Shown: piece after piece, positions 47,081 to 54,121 of the stretch | Numbering within the stretch: position 1 is the stretch's first letter | How the letters are laid out: each line of letters opens with the position of its first letter | NCBI RefSeq assembly: GCF_011516925.1 | Contig: NZ_WOTG01000011.1 | Span: 1-64,000, forward strand | Length of the DNA: 64,000 nt | DNA from: Acetobacter fabarum | GTDB lineage: Bacteria > Pseudomonadota > Alphaproteobacteria > Acetobacterales > Acetobacteraceae | Direction of reading: 5' to 3' | Notes under the pieces: model-generated | What the model was told of the DNA's origin: nothing | Database searches by the model: none | What the model saw: only the letters and a program-made list of their open reading frames with translations | Position numbers and translations under genes: made by a program

Positions 47081-47317
47081 TTGCGGGCTGAAGGCAAGTC
47101 CAACCCGATAACAGCATTTGAGGAATTGCGGGCGACACTTGCCCAGGAACAAAAACGGCGGGCAGAGGCGGAATTGGAAGCCTGCACCCTGCGCCGCCGT
47201 TTGTATGCGTATGAGAAACCCCGTGACGCTCAAGGAAGGTACACCAAACCACACGGGGCAGCAACGTGCACAAAACAGTCAACGCCACACCGGAACGCCT
47301 TGCCAAAGGTGACGTAA
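47081..47317 (+). CDS. Possible small phage protein (TTG start)
   Basis: The 78-residue frame (NPITAFEELRATLAQEQKRRAEAELEACTLRRRLYAYEKPRDAQGRYTK) looks like a short coiled coil. Its start is TTG at 47081. A 14-codon frame (ATG at 47047) overlaps the previous stop and could be its original N-terminus separated by a frameshift. It overlaps the next gene by 52 bases. Confidence 0.4.
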   Translation: MRAEGKSNPITAFEELRATLAQEQKRRAEAELEACTLRRRLYAYEKPRDAQGRYTKPHGAATCTKQSTPHRNALPKVT

Positions 47318-47754
47318 CCGAAGTTTACGTTCAGGAACACCAGAGCCTGCCGCCCGAAAAGCGCCTGCGGTCATCCGGGGCGCTGTATGCCTTGCGCCGT
47401 GCTGGCACCATTACCGATGCCCACGTAGCCGCCGCCGAACACTGGGCGCGGGATTATGAGACAGGTGTGCTTGGCGCCAGAGACCCGGAGGCTGGCCGCA
47501 AAGGCGGCGTGCCCGACCCCCACACCATAATGCTATCCCGCGCAGCCGCCGTAACCCGGTGCGAGTATGTGCGCAAAGCACTGGGGCAGGTGGGCGAGAC
47601 CTTCCTGCGCCAGATGATGGTGGATGGGATGAGTGTTCAGGCTATTGCTGGAGCCAAAGGCACCCACAAACTCAGGGTGTCGGGGGCGATTGATCTGTTG
47701 CTGGAGCAGTTGGTTGAGGCTTATCAGGTGATGCCGGGAAAATGGTGGAAATAG
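47266..47754 (+). CDS. Phage protein, possible late-gene regulator
   Basis: The 162-residue product (GTG start) has ALYALRRAGTITDAHVAAAEHWARDYETGVLG and a C-terminal HTH-like stretch (LRQMMVDGMSVQAIAGAKGTHKLRVSGAIDLLLEQLVEAY). The arrangement resembles the DUF6456-type proteins of alphaproteobacterial phages, in the place of a Q-type antiterminator. Its 3' end overlaps the convergent membrane gene by 83 bases. Confidence 0.5.
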   Translation: MHKTVNATPERLAKGDVTEVYVQEHQSLPPEKRLRSSGALYALRRAGTITDAHVAAAEHWARDYETGVLGARDPEAGRKGGVPDPHTIMLSRAAAVTRCEYVRKALGQVGETFLRQMMVDGMSVQAIAGAKGTHKLRVSGAIDLLLEQLVEAYQVMPGKWWK

Positions 47755-48328
47755 GAGGGTATGATTTTCTTTTTAGAATATCAGGAAGAAATATTTTCAA
47801 AATATGTTTTATTTTACGTAATTCCTCATTTATTTCTTCAACTTTTTCATCATAAATCGCTACCTTTTTTGCTGAGTATAATTCAAAATCTAAATTTTCA
47901 TCTCTAAAATCAGCAAGTTTTGATAGTAAATATGATGTTTTTCTAAATATATGATGAAGGTTATTGCTGAAAAAAATATGATAATATGTACTATAAACTA
48001 AGAAATCCTGAGATCCACTTTTAATATCTTGTTTTGTCAAAGCAGGCGTTAAAAGTATGGTGAAAAACTTATCATAAGCAAGTACAACGTTGTATATTTT
48101 ATCAAAGGCATCAATTTCGAGTTTATCTTCTGCTATTTTTTTCTGCTGTGTCGCAATTTCGCGAGCTCTGTTGGCTAATAAACACGTCATCCCAATGCCT
48201 ACAACAGACACTAAAGCCGTTAAAACTGGCAAGTACGGTGCGATCTGTTCCCACGCTGTCTGACCTTGCTTGAGTATAATGGTGCCCGTTAGTGGATTGT
48301 CTGAAGGGCCAGAAATCACCCAGTACAT
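47672..48328 (-). CDS. AT-rich membrane protein, phage cargo gene
   Basis: The 218-residue product starts MYWVISGPSD and has one hydrophobic helix (YLPVLTALVSVVGIGMTCLLA), then a long charged helical domain (EIATQQKKIAEDKLEIDAFDKIYNVVLAYDKFFTILL... VEEINEELRKIKHILKIF). GGGAGA precedes the ATG at 48328. The codon use is strikingly AT-rich next to its GC-rich neighbours. The Pro-rich last ~30 residues are read from the antisense of the adjacent gene, so the original 3' end may be lost. It could be a superinfection-exclusion or abortive-infection factor (inference). Confidence 0.6.
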   Translation of the reverse strand: MYWVISGPSDNPLTGTIILKQGQTAWEQIAPYLPVLTALVSVVGIGMTCLLANRAREIATQQKKIAEDKLEIDAFDKIYNVVLAYDKFFTILLTPALTKQDIKSGSQDFLVYSTYYHIFFSNNLHHIFRKTSYLLSKLADFRDENLDFELYSAKKVAIYDEKVEEINEELRKIKHILKIFLPDILKRKSYPPISTIFPASPDKPQPTAPATDQSPPTP

Positions 48329-48394
48329 AATTAATTCTCCCAATATTCAGAATTTCAATGTCATTAATCAAAAAGCTCAATGATTTACTAATGC

Positions 48395-48422
48395 CAAAAA
48401 AGAAGGGGGCCTAAGCCCCCTT
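48395..48422 (-). terminator. Terminator of the leftward antirepressor operon
   Basis: On the minus strand an 8-bp stem (48415-48422 with 48403-48410) with a TTAG loop runs into a T run (48395-48400). It overlaps the last codons of the BRO-N gene. Confidence 0.8.
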
Positions 48423-49100
48423 GTGTGTTGCGTATGTGACCACGACCGCGCTGGAGCCGTCTGGTGCTGGTGTGATCTCCTTATCCACCATATGGAAGCG
48501 GCGTAATCGGGCCTGTTCGGGTGTTTCGTCCTTTCGGGGGCGGCCGCCTAGTGCGCCGTTGTGGCGGTTGGTTATGGCCTTGGTGGATGGAGCGGGCAGT
48601 AGGTGGGGCGGCAAGTCCAGCGCTGCCTCCATAAGCATACGGATGGCGGGTTTGCGCGGCATGGGGCAGGGTAGGGCGCACGTTCCCCATTCCTGCCGGG
48701 CTGCGGCCTCGCCCACTGCATCCCACAGGCACAGAATGCGGGCAAAGCGGTTGAACCACTCTGTTTTATCCGTGGGCATAGTGTAGCTGCCCGTCTTGCG
48801 GATGCTCAGCAGCACTTCGCCCGTTACCCATTTGCGGAACCGCTTAGCTTCGGGCTTGCGACTGGTGAAAATGAGGTTGTAAAGGCCGCTTTCGTTGATG
48901 ATGTTCATCTCTTGGGGGCCACCTAGGGTCGGAATAGTAGTCCGCCCCTTTTCATCGTCATCCAAGCGTTCGAGAGTCTTGTGAGGAGAACCTAAGTCTA
49001 GCACATCGCACACATCAGCCAGCACAAACCACGGTTGAGTGTCTTGTGTGATTACTCGCACCGCATGGTCTTCAAAGCTAAAAGGAATGATGTTGCTCAT
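48411..49100 (-). CDS. BRO-N family phage antirepressor
   Basis: The 229-residue product has an N-terminal BRO-N/Prophage antirepressor domain: FEDHAVRVITQDTQPWFVLADVCDVLDLGSPHKTLERLDDDEKG ... MNIINESGLYNLIFTSRKPEAKRFRKWVTGEVLLSIRKTGSY. The C-terminal half carries GGRPRKDETPEQARLRR, shared with the protein at 45872-47050. It would antagonise the CI-like repressor on induction. It starts by ATGA overlap with the gene at 49097. Confidence 0.85.
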   Translation of the reverse strand: MSNIIPFSFEDHAVRVITQDTQPWFVLADVCDVLDLGSPHKTLERLDDDEKGRTTIPTLGGPQEMNIINESGLYNLIFTSRKPEAKRFRKWVTGEVLLSIRKTGSYTMPTDKTEWFNRFARILCLWDAVGEAAARQEWGTCALPCPMPRKPAIRMLMEAALDLPPHLLPAPSTKAITNRHNGALGGRPRKDETPEQARLRRFHMVDKEITPAPDGSSAVVVTYATHKGA

Positions 49101-49537
49101 GCTGCGGCCTCCCGCGTGAGGTCTGTCAGTAACGAGACTTCCAGCCAGGTCATGCTGTCTCCCAGTTCCTCCTCACCCGGCGCAATCTGGTCACGCAGCA
49201 TGGTCAGTGCGGCAATGGCTTTGGCCTGCTGACCGGCATGTGTTGTGGCGGGCAGGGCTGCCATGGCGGCAACAAGCTCATCCTGTTCAACAACGAGCGC
49301 ATTGAGTTTATCTTCGTGCAACCGTTCTTCCGGCGTTCCGAAAATATGATTTTTTGCCACACAATGTGCGTCTATGCGCCTGCGGCAGTCCTGAAACTGG
49401 TTAAACGCGGCCAGCAAAGCAGCATCGGCATGTAGGTATGCTTCTGCATGAGCAGTTGCTGCCAGAAATGGCACAGCCATGATTCCAGCGAGCAACGAGC
49501 GGCGGTGTGTGGTAGATAAGGCATCAGCCATAGGCAT
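49097..49537 (-). CDS. Exported phage protein, unknown
   Basis: The 146-residue product begins with a Tat-like or Sec signal (THRRSLLAGIMAVPFLAATAHA-EA) followed by a helical domain (ALLAAFNQFQDCRRRIDAHCVAKNHIFGTPEERLHEDKLNALVVEQDELVAAMAALP...). Similar small exported proteins occur in Acetobacteraceae prophages, but the function is unknown. It overlaps the BRO-N gene by four bases and reads in the same direction. Confidence 0.6.
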   Translation of the reverse strand: MPMADALSTTHRRSLLAGIMAVPFLAATAHAEAYLHADAALLAAFNQFQDCRRRIDAHCVAKNHIFGTPEERLHEDKLNALVVEQDELVAAMAALPATTHAGQQAKAIAALTMLRDQIAPGEEELGDSMTWLEVSLLTDLTREAAA

Positions 49538-49584
49538 GGGGTTCTGTCCCTTGCTTCTCGGCTTTTTGGCGCTATAAAATCATT

Positions 49585-49776
49585 ATGTCAATAGATAGCG
49601 CTATAAAACCAAAAAAGGGACGTCCAAAGGTTGATTCTGAAGCGGTTAATGTCCGTTTCGAACGTGCTGTTTTGGATGAGGTGGACGCATGGATAGCCGC
49701 AAATGGCCCTCCATATGTGACGCGCCCGGAAGCTATACGGCGGTTGGTTCAGTTGGGATTGAGTAAGGAGGAATAA
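49585..49776 (+). CDS. Ribbon-helix-helix (CopG/Arc-type) protein
   Basis: The 63-residue product (KKGRPKVDSEAVNVRFERAVLDEVDAWIAANGPPYVTRPEAIRRLVQLGLSKEE) shows the strand NVRFERAVLDEVDAW and two helices of the RHH fold. It probably binds as a dimer to an operator. It is divergent from the exported-protein gene and lies just ahead of the Panacea cassette. Confidence 0.8.
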   Translation: MSIDSAIKPKKGRPKVDSEAVNVRFERAVLDEVDAWIAANGPPYVTRPEAIRRLVQLGLSKEE

Positions 49777-49853
49777 CCCTCTGGCGTTGCCTACATTCCC
49801 TATTTTTATCCCTTTTCCCCCTAGCAATTTTGGGCTCACAGTATAAACCACCG

Positions 49854-49911
49854 CCGTAGGTTCCTACGGAACTTATCGCGGTAGCCAGTGCGTGATTTCT
49901 CACGGTGAGAA
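49854..49911. promoter_or_regulatory. Two palindromes in front of the Panacea cassette
   Basis: CCGTAGG-TT-CCTACGG (49854-49869) and TTCTCAC-G-GTGAGAA (49897-49911) are perfect palindromes 51-108 bases before the cassette's first start. A toxin-antitoxin-style autoregulatory operator is a natural reading. The 11-mer TTCTCACGGTG recurs at 44709-44719 beside the WYL-like gene start. Confidence 0.6.
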
Positions 49912-49961
49912 CTCACGGGGTTCCGTGCGTTCCAAGCAACAGGAAAGGGAGGAATTGCTTT

Positions 49962-50525
49962 ATGACCAATGCGCCATATGATCCTCGCGCTGTTGCAAAC
50001 TGCATACTGGACGTTGCACGGACGATGATGGTTAACCAAGATACCATTACGCCACTTGCACTTCAGAAACTCTTATATTTCGTTCATGCACATTATCTTG
50101 CCGCAACAGGTAATCCGGCTGTTAAAGGTGCTTTTGAAGCTTGGCCTTATGGTCCAGTTCACCCGACAGTATATAAATCTTTTAATGAGTTTGGGAAAAA
50201 TCCGATCACTAGGCGGGCTAAGGCTAAAAACCTGCTGACAGGAGAAGAACGCGACCTCAATCCGCCAGAAGATTGGCAGCTTAATCGTGCAATAATGTGG
50301 GTATTGGTATCATTTGGCCACCTCCCGGCTGGTCGATTGGTAGATCTGTCCCATGTTCATAATGGCCCATGGCATTATGTGTCTGAACAAGTCAGGAAGG
50401 GCGAAGTTGTCACTCGCCAAATACCAGATAAGGTGACTCTTGAACGTGGACGTCGTATGTTCTTGGTTAGTACTAACCAAGTAAGCGATTCTACATATGG
50501 CGAAGAAGTCCCTCCCCAGCACTGA
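49962..50525 (+). CDS. Panacea-domain (SocA/DUF4065) protein, putative antitoxin
   Basis: The 187-residue product has a Panacea domain: VANCILDVARTMMVNQDTITPLALQKLLYFVHAHYLAATGNPAVKGAFEAWPYGPVHPTVYKSF, then the second helical half to PDKVTLERG. This domain is the broadly reused antitoxin module of PanAT pairs and includes the SocA adaptor. GGGAGG stands 9-10 bases before the ATG at 49962, which decides the start. Its last 29 bases overlap the next gene in another frame, as in coupled antitoxin-toxin pairs. Confidence 0.82.
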   Translation: MTNAPYDPRAVANCILDVARTMMVNQDTITPLALQKLLYFVHAHYLAATGNPAVKGAFEAWPYGPVHPTVYKSFNEFGKNPITRRAKAKNLLTGEERDLNPPEDWQLNRAIMWVLVSFGHLPAGRLVDLSHVHNGPWHYVSEQVRKGEVVTRQIPDKVTLERGRRMFLVSTNQVSDSTYGEEVPPQH

Positions 50526-51240
50526 ATTTGCTAGATTTGCAGCCCTACCTAGGGGAGAAATTAGGGATCGTGCCATAAAAATATTTGTTAGGAGTCAAGC
50601 GTCTTGGTCGTATGAGCCCACGCGCTCATATCTCCCAGAAATTTTACGCGATCAGGCATGTTTTAATTTACCAATAGCAGATGCCCCTTGGGATGTTGTT
50701 CAGGCAAATATCCTTTCTAAATGCAGTAAAATTGCAATTCAAAGAGAACAAAATTGTTTAAAAGCAAAAGCACTATTTGATTTTTGGCGGCATGAAGGTT
50801 GGACTTCAATACGAAATACAGATTTACCACCCGGTATGATAAACCCGTCTCATGGGTATACGCGGTTTTGGGATGATCGTCTTTGTGTAATTAGTGAAAC
50901 GGAACTGTTCGTTCCTTTCATTGATTTTCGTAGTTCAAATACGGGCCTAAATGCAGATGCGCGCGAAGTCGTTTTTAGTGTTCAAGATTGGCTTATTCGC
51001 CAATCGTTACCTGAACTAGAAGACGTAATTCTTTCTGTAATTCGCTTTGAAGGTACAAAAGAAACTGGTTTTACAGTAACTCCGTATTTTCATGCAGGTG
51101 CTGTACGTTGGTCGCCAGATGAACTATCAGAAATGATGATTGAAGTTTATGCCGATTGGGTGCGCGTCGCTACTGAGCATGAACAAACAAATCGACGAAC
51201 CGGCACCAACGATGGTCGGAACTTTGAATTAGATTTATAA
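50497..51240 (+). CDS. Unknown protein paired with Panacea, candidate toxin
   Basis: No family was recognised in this 247-residue soluble product. It begins with a basic stretch (KKSLPSTEFARFAALPRGEIRDRAIKIFVRSQ). Its centre is aromatic-rich (ALFDFWRHEGWTSIRNTD), and the C-terminal part has alternating strands (LCVISETELFVPFIDFRSSN; DVILSVIRFEGTKETGFTVTPYF) and a closing helix (PDELSEMMIEVYADWVRVATEHE). It has no signal peptide or membrane segment. The AT-rich codon use matches the next gene. Overlap with the Panacea gene makes it the first candidate for the partner toxin (inference). Confidence 0.65.
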   Translation: MAKKSLPSTEFARFAALPRGEIRDRAIKIFVRSQASWSYEPTRSYLPEILRDQACFNLPIADAPWDVVQANILSKCSKIAIQREQNCLKAKALFDFWRHEGWTSIRNTDLPPGMINPSHGYTRFWDDRLCVISETELFVPFIDFRSSNTGLNADAREVVFSVQDWLIRQSLPELEDVILSVIRFEGTKETGFTVTPYFHAGAVRWSPDELSEMMIEVYADWVRVATEHEQTNRRTGTNDGRNFELDL

Positions 51241-51256
51241 TAATTGGATTATATAA

Positions 51257-51955
51257 ATGAGTGGAAAAAAAGAAAAGAAAGTATGTTTTGTCATCGGTCC
51301 AATTGGTGCCGCTGAGTCAAAGACGCGCGTTAATGCTGATTTTCTTTTAGATGGCATTATCAAGGAGGTTCTTGAAAAAGAGCCATTCAATTATATTGTA
51401 AAAAGAGCAGACAAAGATGTTAGTCCCGGCTCTATTAACACTTCCGTCATTAATGATATTATTCATGCCGATCTTGCTATTGCTGATTTGTCTGAACGTA
51501 ATCCAAATGCATTTTACGAGTTAGGTATTCGTCATGCCTTCCATAAGCCAGTTATACATATGATTCGTGAAGGCGAGGTGTTACCTTTCGATAACTTAGA
51601 TCAAAGGTGTATATATTTCAGTACAGAATCTTGGGACGGAATTTTAAGAGCTCGTGAAAAACTTCATGAAGTTTTTCAATATGTGGTCTCAGAAAATTAT
51701 AAAATATCTAGTCCAGTTACTATTGCTAATGCCGTTCAGAAAATGTCTGAACAGGGAGATGAAACTGGCGTTTTGATTTCGTCTTTATCGGAAAGAATGC
51801 AGAATATAGAGAAGAATATTAACAAATATGGAAATATTTCTGCGCCTATTGATGATAATAGAAAAACTCAAAAGACAGAAAGTTTTGTGAGATTTAAACC
51901 TGTCTTTGACCAAAAGCTGGGATTTATTGGACATAAGAAATTTCACGAAAATTAA
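51257..51955 (+). CDS. Nucleoside-deoxyribosyltransferase / TIR-like nucleotide-binding protein
   Basis: The 232-residue product has the N-terminal loop KVCFVIGPIGAAES (residues 9-22) and the core IIHADLAIADLSERNPNAFYELGIRHAFHKPVIHMIREG (~69-106). This is the signature of the NDT/TIR-like fold that cleaves or senses nucleotides or NAD; E88 in FYELG is the likely catalytic acid. The last ~70 residues are a helical extension (SLSERMQNIEKNINKYG). The protein starts 16 bases after the unknown gene, and a terminator follows it. Related proteins occur in anti-phage systems; activity here is untested. Confidence 0.7.
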   Translation: MSGKKEKKVCFVIGPIGAAESKTRVNADFLLDGIIKEVLEKEPFNYIVKRADKDVSPGSINTSVINDIIHADLAIADLSERNPNAFYELGIRHAFHKPVIHMIREGEVLPFDNLDQRCIYFSTESWDGILRAREKLHEVFQYVVSENYKISSPVTIANAVQKMSEQGDETGVLISSLSERMQNIEKNINKYGNISAPIDDNRKTQKTESFVRFKPVFDQKLGFIGHKKFHEN

Positions 51956-51999
51956 TTTGACACTTACCCCAAATTAAATCTATACTCTCATAATCTTCG

Positions 52000-52033
52000 A
52001 AGCCGTGTGTCCATTAGGGTCCACGGCTTTTTT
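52000..52033 (+). terminator. Terminator closing the Panacea cassette
   Basis: AAGCCGTG (52000-52007) pairs with 52022-52029 and is followed by a T run to 52033. It separates the cargo cassette from the recombinase region. Confidence 0.8.
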
Positions 52034-52060
52034 ATTTCCTAAACAAAAAATGGCGGTTGC

Positions 52061-52468
52061 ATGGGTAAAGGGCAGAGTTTCTGCCGTGGCCAGATTGCAC
52101 TGCATGGGAAAAAGCCTGTTCTAATACTGGCGCTGGATGGTGCGGTTTGCCTAGTGGCAAAGCTATACCTCCCACGCACAGCCCGGCATCGCTCCGATAT
52201 TGATCGGAGCGAGACGCCCCTTCTTTTACGCAACACAATTGTGCGCGCGGGGGATTTGCTCCGCTGCCGTGTTACGGATCTGCGGCCTATGGCTGACGGG
52301 TTGCTTTGCGTTGGGGAAGACATTTTGCAGCGTGTGGAACGTGCCGCACGGCGTGAGATGGAATGCCAGGCCAGTGAACAGCTCCCCGCAGGTGTGGTTC
52401 GGTCCACTTGGCGCGCTCCCCGATGGGGGAGTTGTGGTCGGAAAATCGGCGGTGTTCCGTCCGAATAA
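52061..52468 (+). CDS. Phage protein, unknown
   Basis: The 135-residue frame (GQIALHGKKPVLILALDGAVCLVAKLYLPRTARHRSDIDRSETPLLLRNTIVRAGDLLRCRVTDLRPM...) has protein-like composition in its first 110 residues. The ribosome binding site is weak, and an open frame exists on the other strand, so the call is tentative. No family was recognised. Confidence 0.4.
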   Translation: MGKGQSFCRGQIALHGKKPVLILALDGAVCLVAKLYLPRTARHRSDIDRSETPLLLRNTIVRAGDLLRCRVTDLRPMADGLLCVGEDILQRVERAARREMECQASEQLPAGVVRSTWRAPRWGSCGRKIGGVPSE

Positions 52469-52478
52469 TCCGCAATGA

Positions 52479-52586
52479 TAACCCGGAGTTATCTTGCACC
52501 CGCTAGTGCGGCACCTGCAAGATAACCCGCAGATACCCCCATAAACCCGCAAGATAAGTGCAGTTATCACGCGGATTTTGAGGGGG
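52479..52586. repeat. Inverted-repeat array upstream of the recombinase
   Basis: GTTATCTTGCA (52488-52498) is repeated in inverse at 52516-52526 around CCGC-TAGT-GCGG. GATAACCCGGAGTTATC lies just left (52477-52493), and further AAGATAA, AGTTATC and ATACCCCC motifs extend to 52586. The layout of paired arms around a small centre resembles tyrosine-recombinase binding sites. Confidence 0.6.
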
Positions 52587-52616
52587 CGAAATAGACCACT
52601 AATGTAGGAAAATCAT

Positions 52617-53492
52617 ATGGTTAGCGGAGATCGTGCAAGATCGCCCGCGCCGGGGGCTGCAAAAGCGGCCTCAGTTTCTGCTGATAATCTCGTGCTGAGA
52701 ACGTGGCTTCACAACCGTGGGGAGAACACCCGGCGGGCTTATGAGCGTGATGCCCGCGAGCTGCTGGCGCATGCGGGTAAGCCACTGGCTGAGATTGTTC
52801 TGGCGGACCTGCAAGCATGGTACGACAGCATGGGCGATGCGTCCGATGCCACACGGCGGCGCAAGTTGTCCGCTGCAAAATCCCTGCTGGCTTACGCGGC
52901 GGGGACGGGCGTTCTCACGCACAATGCCGGGGCAGCGTTCCGGCTGGAGCGCGGGCGCGACACGTTGAATGAGCGCATTCTCACACGCGAGCAGGTTCTG
53001 GCCATGATCGAGGCCGAGATGGAACCGCGCAAGCGGGCGCTGCTGGATGTGCTCTATCGGATGGGGCTCCGTATCTCAGAGGCCTGCGCGCTACGGTGGC
53101 GGGATGTTACGCGCCGCCAGCAGGGTGGCGTGGCCTCTGTGTTCGGCAAGGGCAACAAGACGCGGGCCGTTCAGGTCCCTGCAAAGCTTTACAAGCAGCT
53201 CGTGGCGCTGCGGGTTGATAGCGGGCCGGATGCGCCCGTTGTCCCCGGCCACGATGGCCGCCCGCTTTCGCATGATGCGGCCCACCGCATCGTCAAGCGG
53301 GCGGCGCGGCGTGCCGGATTATCTGGGGCTGTTTCGGCTCACTGGCTCCGGCACGCCCATGCATCGCACGCGCTCGATAACAATGCCCCGGTGCATGTGG
53401 TGCAGGCCACGCTGGGGCACGCATCGCTCGCCACGACGACACGATACAGCCACGTCCGAGAAGGGGATGGCTCCGCAAACTATTTGGATTGA
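52617..53492 (+). CDS. Tyrosine recombinase, XerC/XerD type
   Basis: The 291-residue product has a SAM-like N-terminal core-binding domain (LRTWLHNRGENTRRAYERDARELLAHAG...) and a catalytic domain with R152 (RMGLRISEA), K178, H242 and R245 (HWLRHAHAS), H268 (LGHAS) and nucleophile Y277 (TRYSHV). All active-site residues are present. It sits between the early region and the head module, not at the prophage end, and is preceded by an inverted-repeat array. It may be the phage integrase in an unusual place or a resolvase of phage genomes. Confidence 0.85.
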   Translation: MVSGDRARSPAPGAAKAASVSADNLVLRTWLHNRGENTRRAYERDARELLAHAGKPLAEIVLADLQAWYDSMGDASDATRRRKLSAAKSLLAYAAGTGVLTHNAGAAFRLERGRDTLNERILTREQVLAMIEAEMEPRKRALLDVLYRMGLRISEACALRWRDVTRRQQGGVASVFGKGNKTRAVQVPAKLYKQLVALRVDSGPDAPVVPGHDGRPLSHDAAHRIVKRAARRAGLSGAVSAHWLRHAHASHALDNNAPVHVVQATLGHASLATTTRYSHVREGDGSANYLD

Positions 53493-53497
53493 TCACC

Positions 53498-54121
53498 ATG
53501 ACGACTGCTTCCGATACCGTGCCCGAAGGCTACATGAAGGACACCAAGGGGCGACTGGTGCCGCTTGAGGCCGTCAAACCCGAACACCTTCTGGAAGATG
53601 AGCTTGTGCGCCGCCTGCATGAAGCGGCCGCGCAGCTTGCGGAGCAGCTTGCCGCCTTCAAGCGCGCCGGGTTTGCTGATGTAGCTGCCCTGCAATCCCT
53701 CCTGCATGAAAAGTATGGGGTCAGCATGGGCGGCCAGAAGGGCAACATCACGCTCAGCACCTATGACGGCCGTTTGCGTGTGACTGTTGCCATGGGCGAG
53801 AGCATTACGTTCGGCCCGGAAATCCACGTCGCCAAGACACTGCTGGATCAGCTCTTTGAACGCTGGACTGAGGGGGCAAATGCCAGTCTCCGGGTCGTCG
53901 TCATGGATGCGTTTGACGTGGGCAAGGAAGGGAAGATGCAGACCAGTAAAATCCTTGGTCTGCGCAGGCTTGATGTGCCGGATCCTGAGTGGAAGGAGGC
54001 CATGGAAGCGATTGCCAATAGTATCCGCTCCGACTGCACCAAGTCCTACCTCAGGTTGCATACGCGGGAAACGCCGGATCAGGCGTGGAACATGGTGCCG
54101 CTGGATCTGGCCAAGGCATGA
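53498..54121 (+). CDS. DUF3164-like phage protein
   Basis: The 207-residue product (GYMKDTKGRLVPLEAVKPEHLLEDELVRRLHEAAAQLAEQLAAFKRAGFADVAALQSLL... NITLSTYDGRLRVTVAMGESITFGPEIHVAKTLLDQLFERW) matches the DUF3164 family common in Mu-like and other phages. Function is unknown. The ATG at 53498 is preferred to an overlapping TTG at 53489. The next gene starts by ATGA overlap. Confidence 0.75.
   Translation: MTTASDTVPEGYMKDTKGRLVPLEAVKPEHLLEDELVRRLHEAAAQLAEQLAAFKRAGFADVAALQSLLHEKYGVSMGGQKGNITLSTYDGRLRVTVAMGESITFGPEIHVAKTLLDQLFERWTEGANASLRVVVMDAFDVGKEGKMQTSKILGLRRLDVPDPEWKEAMEAIANSIRSDCTKSYLRLHTRETPDQAWNMVPLDLAKA

Noticed and set aside
52039-52407. 122-residue leftward frame overlapping 52061-52468
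   Set aside because: It is Ser/Arg-rich and starts inside the opposite frame. The rightward frame has better composition, though neither is certain.
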